This document shows, one piece after another, positions 42,765 to 52,090 of a stretch of 64,000 bases of DNA. The translations under genes and the position numbers were made by a program. Numbering within the stretch: position 1 is the stretch's first letter; each line of letters opens with the position of its first letter. Under the pieces are notes generated by a model that was not told the DNA's origin, did not search any database, and saw only the letters and a list, made by a program, of their open reading frames with translations. Source of the stretch: Shimia sp040225985 (lineage in GTDB: Bacteria > Pseudomonadota > Alphaproteobacteria > Rhodobacterales > Rhodobacteraceae); assembly GCF_040225985.1 (NCBI RefSeq), contig NZ_JBBPEU010000001.1, positions 434,001-498,000 on the forward strand. The letters run 5' to 3'.

Positions 42765-42824
42765 CCGGATACGTAGCGGGGGCGATGTCTTTTGGCACAT
42801 GCGGCAACAGCGATCGGACAAAGA

Positions 42825-44015
42825 ATGACACGGCAATCGCCCCGTGTTCTGTTCTATAGCCATGATACCTTTGGATTGGGCCATTTGCGCCGGTCGCGGG
42901 CCTTGGCCAGTGCTATAACCGGTGCCGACCCAAGCATATCCGCGATTATCCTGACGGGATCGCCTGTGGCGGGTCGGTTTACCTTTCCGGACCGTGTGGA
43001 TCATATCCGCCTGCCCGGCGTGACCAAGAATCCGGATGGGTCGTATGCCTCGGAAACGCTGGGGCTGGATATTGACGAGACAACGGAGTTGCGTGCCGGG
43101 TTGATCAAGTCGGCAGCGATGCATTTCAACCCCGATATCCTGATCGTGGACAAAGAGCCGACGGGGTTCCGTGGCGAATTGATCCCGGCGCTGGATTGGC
43201 TGAAAAGCCAGCGCAAGGCGCATATCGTGCTTGGCCTGCGGGACGTTCTGGATGAACCTGACGTGCTGCGCGCCGAGTGGGAACGCAAAGGCGCAGTTGC
43301 GGCGACCGAGAAATACTATGACGAAGCGTGGGTCTACGGGTTGCAATCTGTTTATGACCCAACCGAGGGGCTTGACCTTTCGCCGGCCTTCCGGTCGCAC
43401 ATCAAGTATACAGGGTACCTGCGCCGCGAAGGGTTGGAAGAAGGCGAAATCCCTGATGAGCCCTATATCCTGATCACGCCCGGTGGGGGGGGCGACGGGG
43501 CCGGTATGGTGGACCTTGTCCTGTCGGCCTATGAAACCGACCCGAACCTTGGGCCTAATGCCAAGCTGGTTTACGGACCGTTCCTTTCGGGGGACCTGCG
43601 CAATGCGTTTGAAGAGCGCGTCGCCGCTCTGAATGGACGGGTCCAGACTACGGGATTTGACAGCCGGATGGAGAACCTGATTTCCGGCGCGCTCGGCATT
43701 GTTTCTATGGGGGGATATAACACCTTCTGCGAGATGCTGTCTTTTGACAAACCGGCCGTGATCGTGCCGCGCACCAAGCCGCGTCTTGAACAATATATCC
43801 GGGCGCATCGGGCCGAGGAAATGGGTCTTGTCCGCGTGCTGGACGAATATCGTGACGGTTTGACAATCGAGGCGATGATCGCGGCCATTCGGGGGCTTCC
43901 CGAACAAAATGCCCCGTCGGCGGCGATTGTACCGGGACTGCTGGACGGGCTGGAATTCGTGTCGTCCCGTGCGCTGCAAATGCTGCAATTGGAAGGCAAG
44001 CAAGGGGCTGCATGA
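42825..44015 (+). CDS. GT-B glycosyltransferase (MurG/GT28-like)
   Basis: The 396-residue protein has the GT28-like N-terminal glycine loop (HDTFGLGHLRRSRALA) and a C-terminal donor domain with TPGGGGDG and a SMGGYNTFCEMLSFDKPAVIVPR block that resembles the UDP-sugar site of MurG. A homologous protein is encoded at 46910-48049 in the same operon. The ATG at 42825 is chosen over a TTG at 42792. It probably transfers a sugar to a lipid-linked or surface glycan in the cytoplasm. It overlaps the next gene by 4 nt. Confidence 0.8.
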   Translation: MTRQSPRVLFYSHDTFGLGHLRRSRALASAITGADPSISAIILTGSPVAGRFTFPDRVDHIRLPGVTKNPDGSYASETLGLDIDETTELRAGLIKSAAMHFNPDILIVDKEPTGFRGELIPALDWLKSQRKAHIVLGLRDVLDEPDVLRAEWERKGAVAATEKYYDEAWVYGLQSVYDPTEGLDLSPAFRSHIKYTGYLRREGLEEGEIPDEPYILITPGGGGDGAGMVDLVLSAYETDPNLGPNAKLVYGPFLSGDLRNAFEERVAALNGRVQTTGFDSRMENLISGALGIVSMGGYNTFCEMLSFDKPAVIVPRTKPRLEQYIRAHRAEEMGLVRVLDEYRDGLTIEAMIAAIRGLPEQNAPSAAIVPGLLDGLEFVSSRALQMLQLEGKQGAA

Positions 44016-45247
44016 CTTCGAAACGTCCACGGCTTGCGGTTATCGTCAAAGGATGGCCGCGCCTGTCCGAAACTTTCATCGCTCAGGAACTCGTCGCGCT
44101 AGAGGAAAAAGGCTACCAGCTTGACCTCTGGTCCTTGCGGTTTCCGACCGACAAGAAACGCCATCCGCTGCACAACCGGTTGAAGGCGTCGGTGACCTAT
44201 TTGCCGGAATACCTGCATCAGGAACCATTGCGAGTGTTCAAGGGAATCGGGCATAACCTGATGCGGCGCGGCTTCTGGGCCGCGCTGGGTGTGTGGTGTA
44301 AAGACCTGATGCGCGACCGGACCCGTAACCGGGTGCGCCGGTTTGGACAGGCCTGTGTGCTGGCGGCAGAGATGCCTGAAGAGACCGATGCGATCTATGC
44401 CCACTTCATGCACACGCCTGCCTCGGTTGGGCGTTATGCGGCGATCATGCGGGGAATGCGCTGGGGAGTGTCGGCCCATGCCAAGGACATCTGGACATCG
44501 CCCGAGTGGGAAAAACGCGAAAAGCTGACCTATCGCCAACATGGCGCGACCTTTCTGGCGACCTGTACTGCCTTTGGGGCGGCGCATCTGCGTGCGTTAG
44601 CGGATATGCCGGATCGGGTGGAATTGATTTATCACGGTCTGGATCTGGACCGGTTTCCGCCCCCACCAGAACCGCGGCCCGAAGGCGGGCCGCTGGAATT
44701 GCTGTCTGTCGGGCGGCTGGTCGAGAAGAAGGGGTTCGACAACCTGATTGAGGCGCTGGCGAAGCTGCCCGCCGGGCTGGATTGGCGCTGGACTCACATC
44801 GGAGGCGGCGGTCTGGGCGATGCCCTGAGCGCGCGGGCGGATGATCTGGGCATTTCGGACCGGATTGTCTGGCGTGGGGCCTGTAATCAGCCGGATGTGA
44901 TCGCGGCGCTGCGGGTGTCAGATATCTTTGTGCTTCCCAGCCGCATTGCCGAGGACGGGGACCGCGACGGCTTGCCCAATGTTCTGATGGAGGCGGCGTC
45001 GCAGAAGCTTTGCATACTATCGACGCCGGTCTCGGCGATCCCAGAATTCATCACGAGCGGCGAACACGGGCTGTTGTCCGAGGACGATCCAGAGGCACTG
45101 GCCGCGGCGCTGGTCATGCTTGCCGAAGACCCTGATCTGCGCGGGGCCTATGCCGAGGCTGCCTATGCACGCCTGACCCGGAATTTCCTGATGGCACCGG
45201 GGATTGATGCCCTTGATGCGCGTCTGAAGACGCTCGCTGGCGGCTGA
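44012..45247 (+). CDS. Glycosyltransferase family 4
   Basis: The 411-residue GT-B protein has an RLSETFIAQELVALEEKG opening shared by colanic-acid-type GT4 enzymes, an ELLSVGRLVEKKGFDNLIEALA donor-domain start and EDGDRDGLPNVLMEAASQKL as its EX7E-like region. It transfers a nucleotide-activated sugar with retention. It is coupled to the preceding gene by ATGA and is followed after 2 nt by another GT4 gene, so the two probably act consecutively on one glycan. The acceptor is unknown. Confidence 0.88.
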   Translation: MTSKRPRLAVIVKGWPRLSETFIAQELVALEEKGYQLDLWSLRFPTDKKRHPLHNRLKASVTYLPEYLHQEPLRVFKGIGHNLMRRGFWAALGVWCKDLMRDRTRNRVRRFGQACVLAAEMPEETDAIYAHFMHTPASVGRYAAIMRGMRWGVSAHAKDIWTSPEWEKREKLTYRQHGATFLATCTAFGAAHLRALADMPDRVELIYHGLDLDRFPPPPEPRPEGGPLELLSVGRLVEKKGFDNLIEALAKLPAGLDWRWTHIGGGGLGDALSARADDLGISDRIVWRGACNQPDVIAALRVSDIFVLPSRIAEDGDRDGLPNVLMEAASQKLCILSTPVSAIPEFITSGEHGLLSEDDPEALAAALVMLAEDPDLRGAYAEAAYARLTRNFLMAPGIDALDARLKTLAGG

Positions 45248-45249
45248 GT

Positions 45250-46329
45250 ATGGAAAAAATCGCCTTTTTCGCGCCGATGAAATCTCCGAACCATCCGGTT
45301 CCGTCTGGTGATCGCGAAATGGCGCGTGGCGTGATGCGGGCCTTGACCCGGACGGATCGGGACAGCGTGGCGGAACTGGCGTCGGAAACCCGCTGCTATG
45401 ATGGCCGGGGCGATGCGACGGTACAGGCTCGGTTGATCGACGCAGCACAGTGCGAGGCCGACAAGTTGATCGCCCAAGGGGGCTGGTCCGCTTGGGTGAC
45501 CTATCACAGTTATTACAAAGCACCTGATCTTCTTGGGCCGGTTGTCTCACAGGCGCTGGGCATTCCATATGTGTTGATCGAGGCGACCCGCGCGGCTAAA
45601 CGTCTGGGAGGGCCGTGGGATCGGTTCGCGCGTCTTGCCGATGCATCCTGCGAGGCGGCGGATGCCATCTTTTACCTGACCGAACAGGATTACGAGGGGC
45701 TGCAACCCTATCAGAAAGAGGATCAGCCCCTTGTCCGGCTGCACCCGTTTCTACGCCGCGAAGACCTGCCGGCCACGACGCGTCCGAGAGGGCCTGACCT
45801 GTTTTGCGCTGGCATGATGCGGCAGGGCGACAAGCTGGCGTCCTATGAAATCCTCGCCGCGGCCCTAGCCCATCTGAAAGCGCCCGATTGGACTTTGCGG
45901 ATTGCCGGAGACGGGGCCGCAAGACCAGAGGTCGTGGCGCTGTTTTCGCGGTTCGGGGATCGCGTCACGTTTCTCGGCCAACTGGACTCGGATCAATTGC
46001 AGCAGGCCTATGCAGATGCCGCTGTCTTTGTCTGGCCGGGCGTGAACGAGGCGTTCGGTATGGTGTATCTTGAGGCGCAGGCCGCTGGTCTGCCCGTCGT
46101 GGCGCAGGACCGCCCCGGCGTTCGGGATGTTTTGCCAAGTGCGGCGATGGTGCCGTCTGCCGCCCCGTCTTTGATCGCGGCCGAGATTGATGCATTGTTG
46201 GACACGCCGGCCTATTGGGCGATGCGCGCGACCCAGGCGCGGGCGTTGGTCGCCGAACGGCATTTGCTTGGTGCAGCCCGAGACCGGCTTTGGTCGGTGC
46301 TTGGCCCATTGATGAGGGAAAAACCATGA
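45250..46329 (+). CDS. Glycosyltransferase family 4 (second)
   Basis: The 359-residue GT-B protein has the donor-domain blocks LFCAGMMRQGDKLASYEIL and VWPGVNEAFGMVYLEAQAAG (EX7E). The N-terminal domain is shorter than in the previous GT4. It follows that gene by 2 nt and overlaps the histidine phosphatase by 4 nt (ATGA). It probably adds the next sugar of the same glycan. Substrates are not deducible from sequence. Confidence 0.87.
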   Translation: MEKIAFFAPMKSPNHPVPSGDREMARGVMRALTRTDRDSVAELASETRCYDGRGDATVQARLIDAAQCEADKLIAQGGWSAWVTYHSYYKAPDLLGPVVSQALGIPYVLIEATRAAKRLGGPWDRFARLADASCEAADAIFYLTEQDYEGLQPYQKEDQPLVRLHPFLRREDLPATTRPRGPDLFCAGMMRQGDKLASYEILAAALAHLKAPDWTLRIAGDGAARPEVVALFSRFGDRVTFLGQLDSDQLQQAYADAAVFVWPGVNEAFGMVYLEAQAAGLPVVAQDRPGVRDVLPSAAMVPSAAPSLIAAEIDALLDTPAYWAMRATQARALVAERHLLGAARDRLWSVLGPLMREKP

Positions 46330-46913
46330 TCCGATTTGCCATGATGCGCCACGGGCACACCGCATGGAATAGGGCGCACCGTATTCAGGGGCGCACCGAT
46401 ATCCCGCTTGACGATCAGGCGCGCGCAGATCTTGCGATGTTCCGGCTTCCCGCAGACTGGGCGCAGGCCGACCTGTATGCCAGCCCGCTTTTGCGCGCGA
46501 AGGATACTGCTGAAATCGTTGCGGGCCGGGCACCCCAGACGGTCGAGGCTCTGATCGAGATGGATTGGGGAAAATGGGAGGGTTTGAAAGGTGTTGACCT
46601 CAAAACCGACCCGACGTCTGGATTTCGTGATATCGAACACTGGGGCTGGGATTATCGTCCGCCCGAGGGCGAGAGCCCGGCAGATGTTTGGCAGCGGATT
46701 GAACCATGGCTTTTTTCCCTGACACGCGACAGCATAGCTGTGTGTCATATCGGGACGATGCGCATGGTTCTGGCCAAGGCGACCGATTGGAATTTTGAAG
46801 GGCCCGCCCCGTTTGCGGTCAAGCGAAACCGACTGTTCGTTGTCGAGATTGACGGGACGCAGATCCGGGTCGGTGATCCGGATATCGTGCGGCTGGAGTG
46901 TCGGGATACATGA
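46326..46913 (+). CDS. Histidine phosphatase family protein
   Basis: This 195-residue protein has the catalytic MMRHGHTAWNRAHRIQGR N-terminus (RHG with nucleophilic His10), an ASPLLRAKDTAEI block, and the second catalytic His in VCHIGTMRMV. Members dephosphorylate sugar phosphates, phosphoglycerate or small metabolites. The place in a glycosyltransferase operon, with 4-nt overlaps on both sides, suggests a sugar-phosphate or polyprenyl-linked intermediate, as seen for AlsP/GmhB-like steps; that is inference. The ATG at 46326 is chosen; a longer frame runs inside the previous gene. Confidence 0.88.
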   Translation: MIRFAMMRHGHTAWNRAHRIQGRTDIPLDDQARADLAMFRLPADWAQADLYASPLLRAKDTAEIVAGRAPQTVEALIEMDWGKWEGLKGVDLKTDPTSGFRDIEHWGWDYRPPEGESPADVWQRIEPWLFSLTRDSIAVCHIGTMRMVLAKATDWNFEGPAPFAVKRNRLFVVEIDGTQIRVGDPDIVRLECRDT

Positions 46914-48049
46914 AGGTTCTGATCGCGGTCACACATCTTCTTGGGACGGGTCACCTTTCGCGCGCGTTGACTTTGGGGCGGGCGTTTTCAGAAGCCGGTC
47001 ATCAGGTTTGGGTTATGTCGGGCGGACGGGCGGCACCACATTTGGTTTTTACCGGGGTCGAGTTGATCCAACTGCCACCTATTGCCTCTGATGGCACCAA
47101 TTTTACACGGTTGCTGAATGAAGACGGTGCCGAGGTGGGGGCGGCCTATATGCAGGCGCGCGTCCAAAGGGCCATATCGGCCCTTTCCGAAATTGCGCCG
47201 GATGTCCTGATAACAGAGCTGTATCCCTTTGGGCGGCGTATCCTCTCAGACGAATTCCTTGCGCTTCTGCGGGCCGCACATGACATGACCATACGCCCTC
47301 GTATCCTGTGTTCGATCCGCGATATTCTTGCCCCGCCATCAAAGCCATCCAAAGCAGAGAGGGCGGAAGAGGTTCTTGCCCACTTTTACGATGCCGTACT
47401 CGTACACTCCGATCCGCACATCACGACACTATCTGACAGTTGGCCGGTGACGCCGAAGGTCGATGCGATGCTGCGCTATACCGGCTATGTGGCGCCGCCT
47501 GTTGCCCTGCCGCACCCCGACAATGAAGGAAAGGGTGAAGTTGTGGTCAGTGCGGGCGGGGGATCGGTCGGACAGGCTTTGTTCGAATGTGCGATTGAGG
47601 CCGCAAATCAGAGCGACCTGCACTGGCGCCTGTTGGTCGGGGGACGGGATTCTGCGGCTCGGATCGACGCCCTGCGGGCTAAAGCCCGAGGTTTGGAGAT
47701 TACGATTGAAGGGGTGAGGCCCGATTTCCGCCAAATGCTGCACAGGGCGGCCGCTTCGGTGAGCATGTGCGGCTACAATACTGCGCTGGACTTGCTGCAA
47801 ACGGGGGTGCCGTCGGTGATGGTGCCGTTTGACGATGGCGGCGAGGTCGAGCAAACCCTGCGGGCCCGATCGCTGGCGCATCAGCCTGCGATGGAAATTC
47901 TGCCAGCTTCCGAAGCCTTACCAGACCGCATGGTTGGGCTGGTTGATAAGGTGATCGCCGAAGGACGCCGTCACGACGGTGGTTTGCAAATGCAGGGTGC
48001 TCTGAGGAGTGTCGAGATCGTCGCGCAAATTCTGGAGGGGACAAGGTGA
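46910..48049 (+). CDS. GT-B glycosyltransferase (MurG/GT28-like), paralogous to the gene at 42825
   Basis: The 379-residue protein shares the GTGHLSRALTLGRA loop, a SIRDILAPP segment, a YTGYV motif, GGGSVGQ and SMCGYNTALDLLQTGVPSVMVP with the protein at 42825-44015, in the same order. It is therefore a diverged copy within the operon, probably adding a different sugar or acting on a different acceptor. The ATG at 46910 gives a 4-nt overlap with the phosphatase stop and is preferred over the ATG at 46898. Confidence 0.8.
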   Translation: MKVLIAVTHLLGTGHLSRALTLGRAFSEAGHQVWVMSGGRAAPHLVFTGVELIQLPPIASDGTNFTRLLNEDGAEVGAAYMQARVQRAISALSEIAPDVLITELYPFGRRILSDEFLALLRAAHDMTIRPRILCSIRDILAPPSKPSKAERAEEVLAHFYDAVLVHSDPHITTLSDSWPVTPKVDAMLRYTGYVAPPVALPHPDNEGKGEVVVSAGGGSVGQALFECAIEAANQSDLHWRLLVGGRDSAARIDALRAKARGLEITIEGVRPDFRQMLHRAAASVSMCGYNTALDLLQTGVPSVMVPFDDGGEVEQTLRARSLAHQPAMEILPASEALPDRMVGLVDKVIAEGRRHDGGLQMQGALRSVEIVAQILEGTR

Positions 48050-48807
48050 AGGTCGACTGGGCCCCGCTACGTGCCGAGTTACGGCACTGGCACACCGCAG
48101 GGCTGGTGTTGCCGTTTTGGTGGCGTGACGATGATGCCGTCGCACCGACTGCTGCTTTGGAGCGTTTGATCGACGTGGCGGATGCAGCAGGCGTGCCCGC
48201 GCATCTTGCAATTGTTCCACGCGAGGCGCGTGAAGACATGGCGCGCCATGTGGCAGAAACCCCTTCACTGGTGCCTGTCGTGCATGGTTGGGCGCACCAG
48301 AACCATGCACCCGCCATGCAGAAAAAAGCAGAGTTCGGGTTGGGGCGCGACATGACATCTGCAACTCGTGATTTGCAGGCGGCGCTTAAGAGGATGCGCG
48401 ACTTGTTTGGCGCGGCTCTGGCCCCGATGTTCGTGCCACCCTGGAACCGGATTGATCCGGGCCTGATGCCGGTCTTGGCCAAGCTGGAGTTTGACGCGGT
48501 GTCGACCTATCTGCCGCGCAAACGGCCAGAAGCCGCGCAGGGGCTGGTACAGATCAATACACACCTTGACCCGATATTCTGGCGGGGCACCCGCGGTCTC
48601 GTGGCGTCGGACGAACTTGTCTCGCGAACCGTCGCGCTGCTGCAGGACCGGCGACAAGGGCGGGCCGACAACGCGGAACCGTTCGGATATCTGACGCATC
48701 ACCTTGTGCATGACGCAGATATCTGGGAGTTCTCGAAACAGTTTCTGAACGAAATCTGCCAGGGGCCAGTCACGCTCTATCGGCACGACCAAAAGGAGCA
48801 GACATGA
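48046..48807 (+). CDS. Polysaccharide deacetylase-like protein
   Basis: The 253-residue protein has a WWRDDDAVAP segment near residue 25, matching the metal-binding Asp-Asp of NodB-type carbohydrate esterases, a VVHGWAHQNH segment (His pair near residue 80) and FVPPWNR near residue 127. The metal triad looks present in a divergent CE4-like layout. It would remove N-acetyl groups from the glycan built by the neighbouring transferases. It starts with GTG overlapping the preceding stop (GTGA) and ends in an ATGA overlap with the methyltransferase. Confidence 0.78.
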   Translation: MKVDWAPLRAELRHWHTAGLVLPFWWRDDDAVAPTAALERLIDVADAAGVPAHLAIVPREAREDMARHVAETPSLVPVVHGWAHQNHAPAMQKKAEFGLGRDMTSATRDLQAALKRMRDLFGAALAPMFVPPWNRIDPGLMPVLAKLEFDAVSTYLPRKRPEAAQGLVQINTHLDPIFWRGTRGLVASDELVSRTVALLQDRRQGRADNAEPFGYLTHHLVHDADIWEFSKQFLNEICQGPVTLYRHDQKEQT

Positions 48808-49280
48808 GCCGTCTGGATAGCATGATGCGTCGCCTTGCCGCTCAACGCGACGGGCTTGAATGGGGACATGGGTTGGTGACCGGTGTCCCAGGCGACTATG
48901 TAGATATGGGACTTGGCAACGGGCGTACCTATGACCACCTGCGCGAGATTGCGCCGGACCGCCGGATCTGGGTCATCGATCGTGTGCTGCAATGTCATCC
49001 GTCCTGTGTGCCGCCCGAACAGGATTTCCTGCAGGGCGAAGCGGAAGACATGCTGCGGAAACTCGCCGCGAGCGGGGCGAGGATTGTTCTGGCGCACTAT
49101 GATTTCGGGTTTGGCGAGAAAGAAAAGGATGTGGCCGAAGCGGCGCGCCTGTCGCCCCTGATCTCGGAGTGCATGGCGCCCGGCGGGGTCTTGATTTCGG
49201 GGCAGCCTCTGGTGGGCTTTGAACAGGTGCGCGGTCCGGAAACCGTGGCCCCGGACCGGTATTGCTTTTACCGCACCTGA
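48804..49280 (+). CDS. Small class I SAM-dependent methyltransferase (Methyltransf_17-like), paralogue of 32067-32558
   Basis: The 158-residue protein starts MSRLDSMMRRLAAQRDGLE and has VDMGLGNGRTYDHLREIAP as SAM motif I. Its layout matches the 163-residue protein at 32067-32558 throughout (RIWVIDRV; LAHYDFGFGEK; MAPGGVLISG). It ends the glycan operon with a 4-nt overlap and probably methylates the glycan or its precursor. Its stop is adjacent, tail to tail, to the U32 gene. Confidence 0.8.
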   Translation: MSRLDSMMRRLAAQRDGLEWGHGLVTGVPGDYVDMGLGNGRTYDHLREIAPDRRIWVIDRVLQCHPSCVPPEQDFLQGEAEDMLRKLAASGARIVLAHYDFGFGEKEKDVAEAARLSPLISECMAPGGVLISGQPLVGFEQVRGPETVAPDRYCFYRT

Positions 49281-50936
49281 TTATTCGGCGGCGGGCAGTT
49301 TCAGTTCCGCCGCCTCCGCCTTGGACAGCATCGCGCCTTGTTTGCGCTGAGCCAGAATTTCCCGCGCTTTCGCATAGATGTCGTCCTGCCAGAAGATCAG
49401 ACAGCCGTTGCACCCTTTGCCACAGCATCCTTCTGTGCCCTTGCGGTTGGTCTTGAACCGGCGGGTGTTTGTGTCGGCTTCGATGGCCTCGACCAAGGCA
49501 TTGCGGCGGCGTTTGTAAGCGGTCTCGTTGGTGGAATCCTTGACCTCCATCGCCAGCGTAGTCTTGTCGAGCTTGAGCCGTGCCCATTGCTCTTCTGTCA
49601 GGGCCCGTTCCTTGCGCAGCACCGTCATGGGAGGGAAATTCTTGCGCATGTCGTTCAGGTCTTCCTGATCAAACATTGAAAACGGCAAGCGGATCACAGT
49701 CTTGGTCGAGCCATGGATCACGTCCCGTTTTTCGCCTGTTTCTGCCACCTCGTAATCATAGGCCCGCAACAGGATCGTGTTGCGCGCGACGGGCGATACC
49801 ATCTCGATCACATCGCCGGGTTCCAGTTTGTTTTTCACTTCGACATGAAAGGCGTCGTCTGTCACCTCGGTGACAAAGCCGGCATATTCCCATTGTGCGA
49901 TGGCTTGGGTCTGCTCATAGCCATGGGCAAGGTTGGTCAGGCGACCCTTGTGAAAGGCCAGCGTATAGCCACGGTTGCCCACGGTTTCGAGCTCTTCCAT
50001 ATAGTCGGCGGCGTTCCAGTTTTCGGGATCGGCATAGTAATCGTCGATCGCCATCCGGTAGGCCCGCGCCACGATGGCCGCGTAATATTCCGACTTTCCG
50101 CGTCCTTCGACTTTGAGACTGTCCACGCCGATCCGCAGGTAATCATCCAGCTTGGGCATCAGGCAAAGGTCTTTGGAATTCAGGATATAGCTGCCGCGCT
50201 CGTCTTCTTGAATGGGAAGGAATTCACCGGGGCGCACGCCTTCTTCAAGTAGGAATTCGAACATGTGCAAGTTGTCTTCGTCGACAATCAGTTCCTGCAC
50301 GGTGCCGTCTTTCAGGCGCATGTGGAATTTGTAATTCCAGCGGCAGGAGTTGGCGCAGTTGCCTTGGTTTGCGCCGCGCTCGGCCATGAAGTTCGAAAGC
50401 AGGCAGCGCCCGGAATAGGTCATGCACATCGCGCCATGCACAAATGCCTCGAGTTTGATGTCCGGGCATTTTTCGCGAATTTCCTCAAGCTCGGGGAACG
50501 AAACTTCGCGTGCCAGCACCACCAGATCAGCGCCCTGTGCCTGCCAAAACTTTGTGGTCAGCCAAGAGGCGATATTGGCTTGCGTTGAGACATGCAGCGG
50601 GATTTCCGGCGCACGTTCCCGCACATACTGGAACACACCCGGATCCGAGATGATCAGTCCGTCCGGTTTCACCTTGCGGACGGTGTCGATGTATTCATCG
50701 AGTTTCGGAATGTCTTTGTTGTGCGAAAACAGGTTCAGCGTCAGATAGGCGCGCCGCCCATGCTGGTGGCAGAACTCGACCCCCTCGATCACCTCTTCAA
50801 GGGAAAATTCAGACTTGGTCCGCAATGAAAGATCGGGTGTTCCAAGATAAACGGCATCTGCCCCGTAAAGGACCGCCATCTTGAGCTTGCGCAGGTTGCC
50901 TGCGGGCATCAGCAATTCTGAACGATGTTGTGTCAT
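49281..50936 (-). CDS. trhP: Peptidase U32 family protein, TrhP (YegQ)-like tRNA hydroxylation protein
   Basis: The 551-residue protein follows the YegQ/TrhP layout: LLMPAGNLRKLKMAVLYGADAVY, HVSTQANIASW, EAFVHGAMCMTYSGRCLLSN and GNCANSCRWNY, whose cysteines fit the Fe-S or structural metal site, then YILNSKDLCLMPKL and DSLKVEGRGKSEYY. E. coli TrhP hydroxylates U34 of certain tRNAs with prephenate as donor. The C-terminus has an extra cysteine cluster GCCGKGCNGC before the end, about 100 residues longer than E. coli TrhP. The ATG at 50936 is preferred over 50969. The gene stands alone between two operons. Confidence 0.85.
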   Translation of the reverse strand: MTQHRSELLMPAGNLRKLKMAVLYGADAVYLGTPDLSLRTKSEFSLEEVIEGVEFCHQHGRRAYLTLNLFSHNKDIPKLDEYIDTVRKVKPDGLIISDPGVFQYVRERAPEIPLHVSTQANIASWLTTKFWQAQGADLVVLAREVSFPELEEIREKCPDIKLEAFVHGAMCMTYSGRCLLSNFMAERGANQGNCANSCRWNYKFHMRLKDGTVQELIVDEDNLHMFEFLLEEGVRPGEFLPIQEDERGSYILNSKDLCLMPKLDDYLRIGVDSLKVEGRGKSEYYAAIVARAYRMAIDDYYADPENWNAADYMEELETVGNRGYTLAFHKGRLTNLAHGYEQTQAIAQWEYAGFVTEVTDDAFHVEVKNKLEPGDVIEMVSPVARNTILLRAYDYEVAETGEKRDVIHGSTKTVIRLPFSMFDQEDLNDMRKNFPPMTVLRKERALTEEQWARLKLDKTTLAMEVKDSTNETAYKRRRNALVEAIEADTNTRRFKTNRKGTEGCCGKGCNGCLIFWQDDIYAKAREILAQRKQGAMLSKAEAAELKLPAAE

Positions 50937-51009
50937 GACTCGCGCTTTCCGTTTGGAAGAATGTTCCATACAGGAAATTGCAAGGGCCGCAAAGGTGCCG
51001 AGTACTTGA

Positions 51010-52089
51010 CTAAGACGGCACTGCGATCAAGTGATTGTCAAACTGCAGGTCGTGCTGCGCGCTGTGTTGAATGTACCCTTTATTGATAGTTGCAAACCGC
51101 CCAGTGCCAGAGGTGATGACAAACCGGTCGCCGATGGTGCCAAGGCCGCACACGTCCGGTTCTTCCAAGAAGCCGCTGAACGTCCCATTCCCCGTCTCGA
51201 AAAACAGAACCAGCCCCCCGCGTGGGGACGTCACGGCAAGGTGATGCCCGTTTTCTGTCATCGCAACGCTGCCAATATATCCTCTGAGCCTTTGATGCAG
51301 GTGTGCGGGAACCTCCAGAAGTGCAAGAGCATTCCCGCGCCGGTGCAGCGCGACAAGGGGTGGCGCGTCGTTCCCGCCTTGCCACTGCATCCCGAACGCA
51401 ACCAGACCATCGGGACCCACGGCCATGTGACGGATCGAGTTCTTGTGCATGGTGTCCGGCAGATCGACCTGTTCCAGAATGGTGCCGTCCTGGGCCATAT
51501 AGGTCAGGTTCGGTCGCATCGTCGGGATATTCAGTTTGGTCCGCCCCGTGTCCGGATGCGTATCAATGCCGCCATTGCAGATGGCCAGCACATCCGAGCC
51601 GGGCAACCGCAAAACCTCATGCGGGCCGATCCCGCCGCTTGGAAATTCGCCAAGCCGCGCGTAGCCGCCCGTGGTATCCCAGACCCCGATCACGCCAAAA
51701 CCATCCTCGTATGCGTTCTCGGGTGTGAACAGAAGCGTACCACCCTGCGAGAACGCGCCATGCCCGTAAAAATGGCGTTCGGGCGGGGTTTGCATCTTGT
51801 GCAGAACCTCACCGCTTTTGCAGTCGATGACATGGGCGAATGTCCCCGGGCGACGAGCGAAGGCCACTGCTTCGGCACGTGTTGGGTGGGCGGTGGCGGC
51901 GTGCCCTCGATCGGGAATGGGCACCCTGAAAAGTTCGCTGCCCATGCCGTCTAGGCCCAATAAAAGATGTTGTCCGTCCGGCTTGCGCGCAGCATTCAGA
52001 AAGGCTGGGCTTCCCGCTGCAGCCCAACCAGTGGCGGGGATCAGGGTCGAGGCCAATGCGCCGCTCAGAAATCTGCGCCGTGTTGTCAT
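51010..52089 (-). CDS. DUF1513 domain-containing exported protein (Tat signal)
   Basis: The 359-residue protein starts MTTRRRFLSGALASTL, with the twin-arginine motif RRRF for Tat export of a folded protein. The rest repeats GxWDTTG/GGIGPHEVLRLP-type blades consistent with a seven-bladed beta-propeller, as reported for DUF1513. In Rhodobacteraceae and pseudomonads such genes sit beside imelysin and di-heme protein genes, as here, and are linked to iron uptake. A biochemical role is not established. It follows imelysin B by 1 nt. The ATG at 52089 replaces a longer frame into the upstream gene. Confidence 0.85.
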   Translation of the reverse strand: MTTRRRFLSGALASTLIPATGWAAAGSPAFLNAARKPDGQHLLLGLDGMGSELFRVPIPDRGHAATAHPTRAEAVAFARRPGTFAHVIDCKSGEVLHKMQTPPERHFYGHGAFSQGGTLLFTPENAYEDGFGVIGVWDTTGGYARLGEFPSGGIGPHEVLRLPGSDVLAICNGGIDTHPDTGRTKLNIPTMRPNLTYMAQDGTILEQVDLPDTMHKNSIRHMAVGPDGLVAFGMQWQGGNDAPPLVALHRRGNALALLEVPAHLHQRLRGYIGSVAMTENGHHLAVTSPRGGLVLFFETGNGTFSGFLEEPDVCGLGTIGDRFVITSGTGRFATINKGYIQHSAQHDLQFDNHLIAVPS

Positions 52090-52090
52090 C

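Noticed and set aside
41619..44030. Minus-strand open frame of about 800 codons across the glycan operon
   Set aside because: It lies opposite the dehydrogenase and glycosyltransferase genes, whose motifs are clear on the plus strand. It is a composition artefact.
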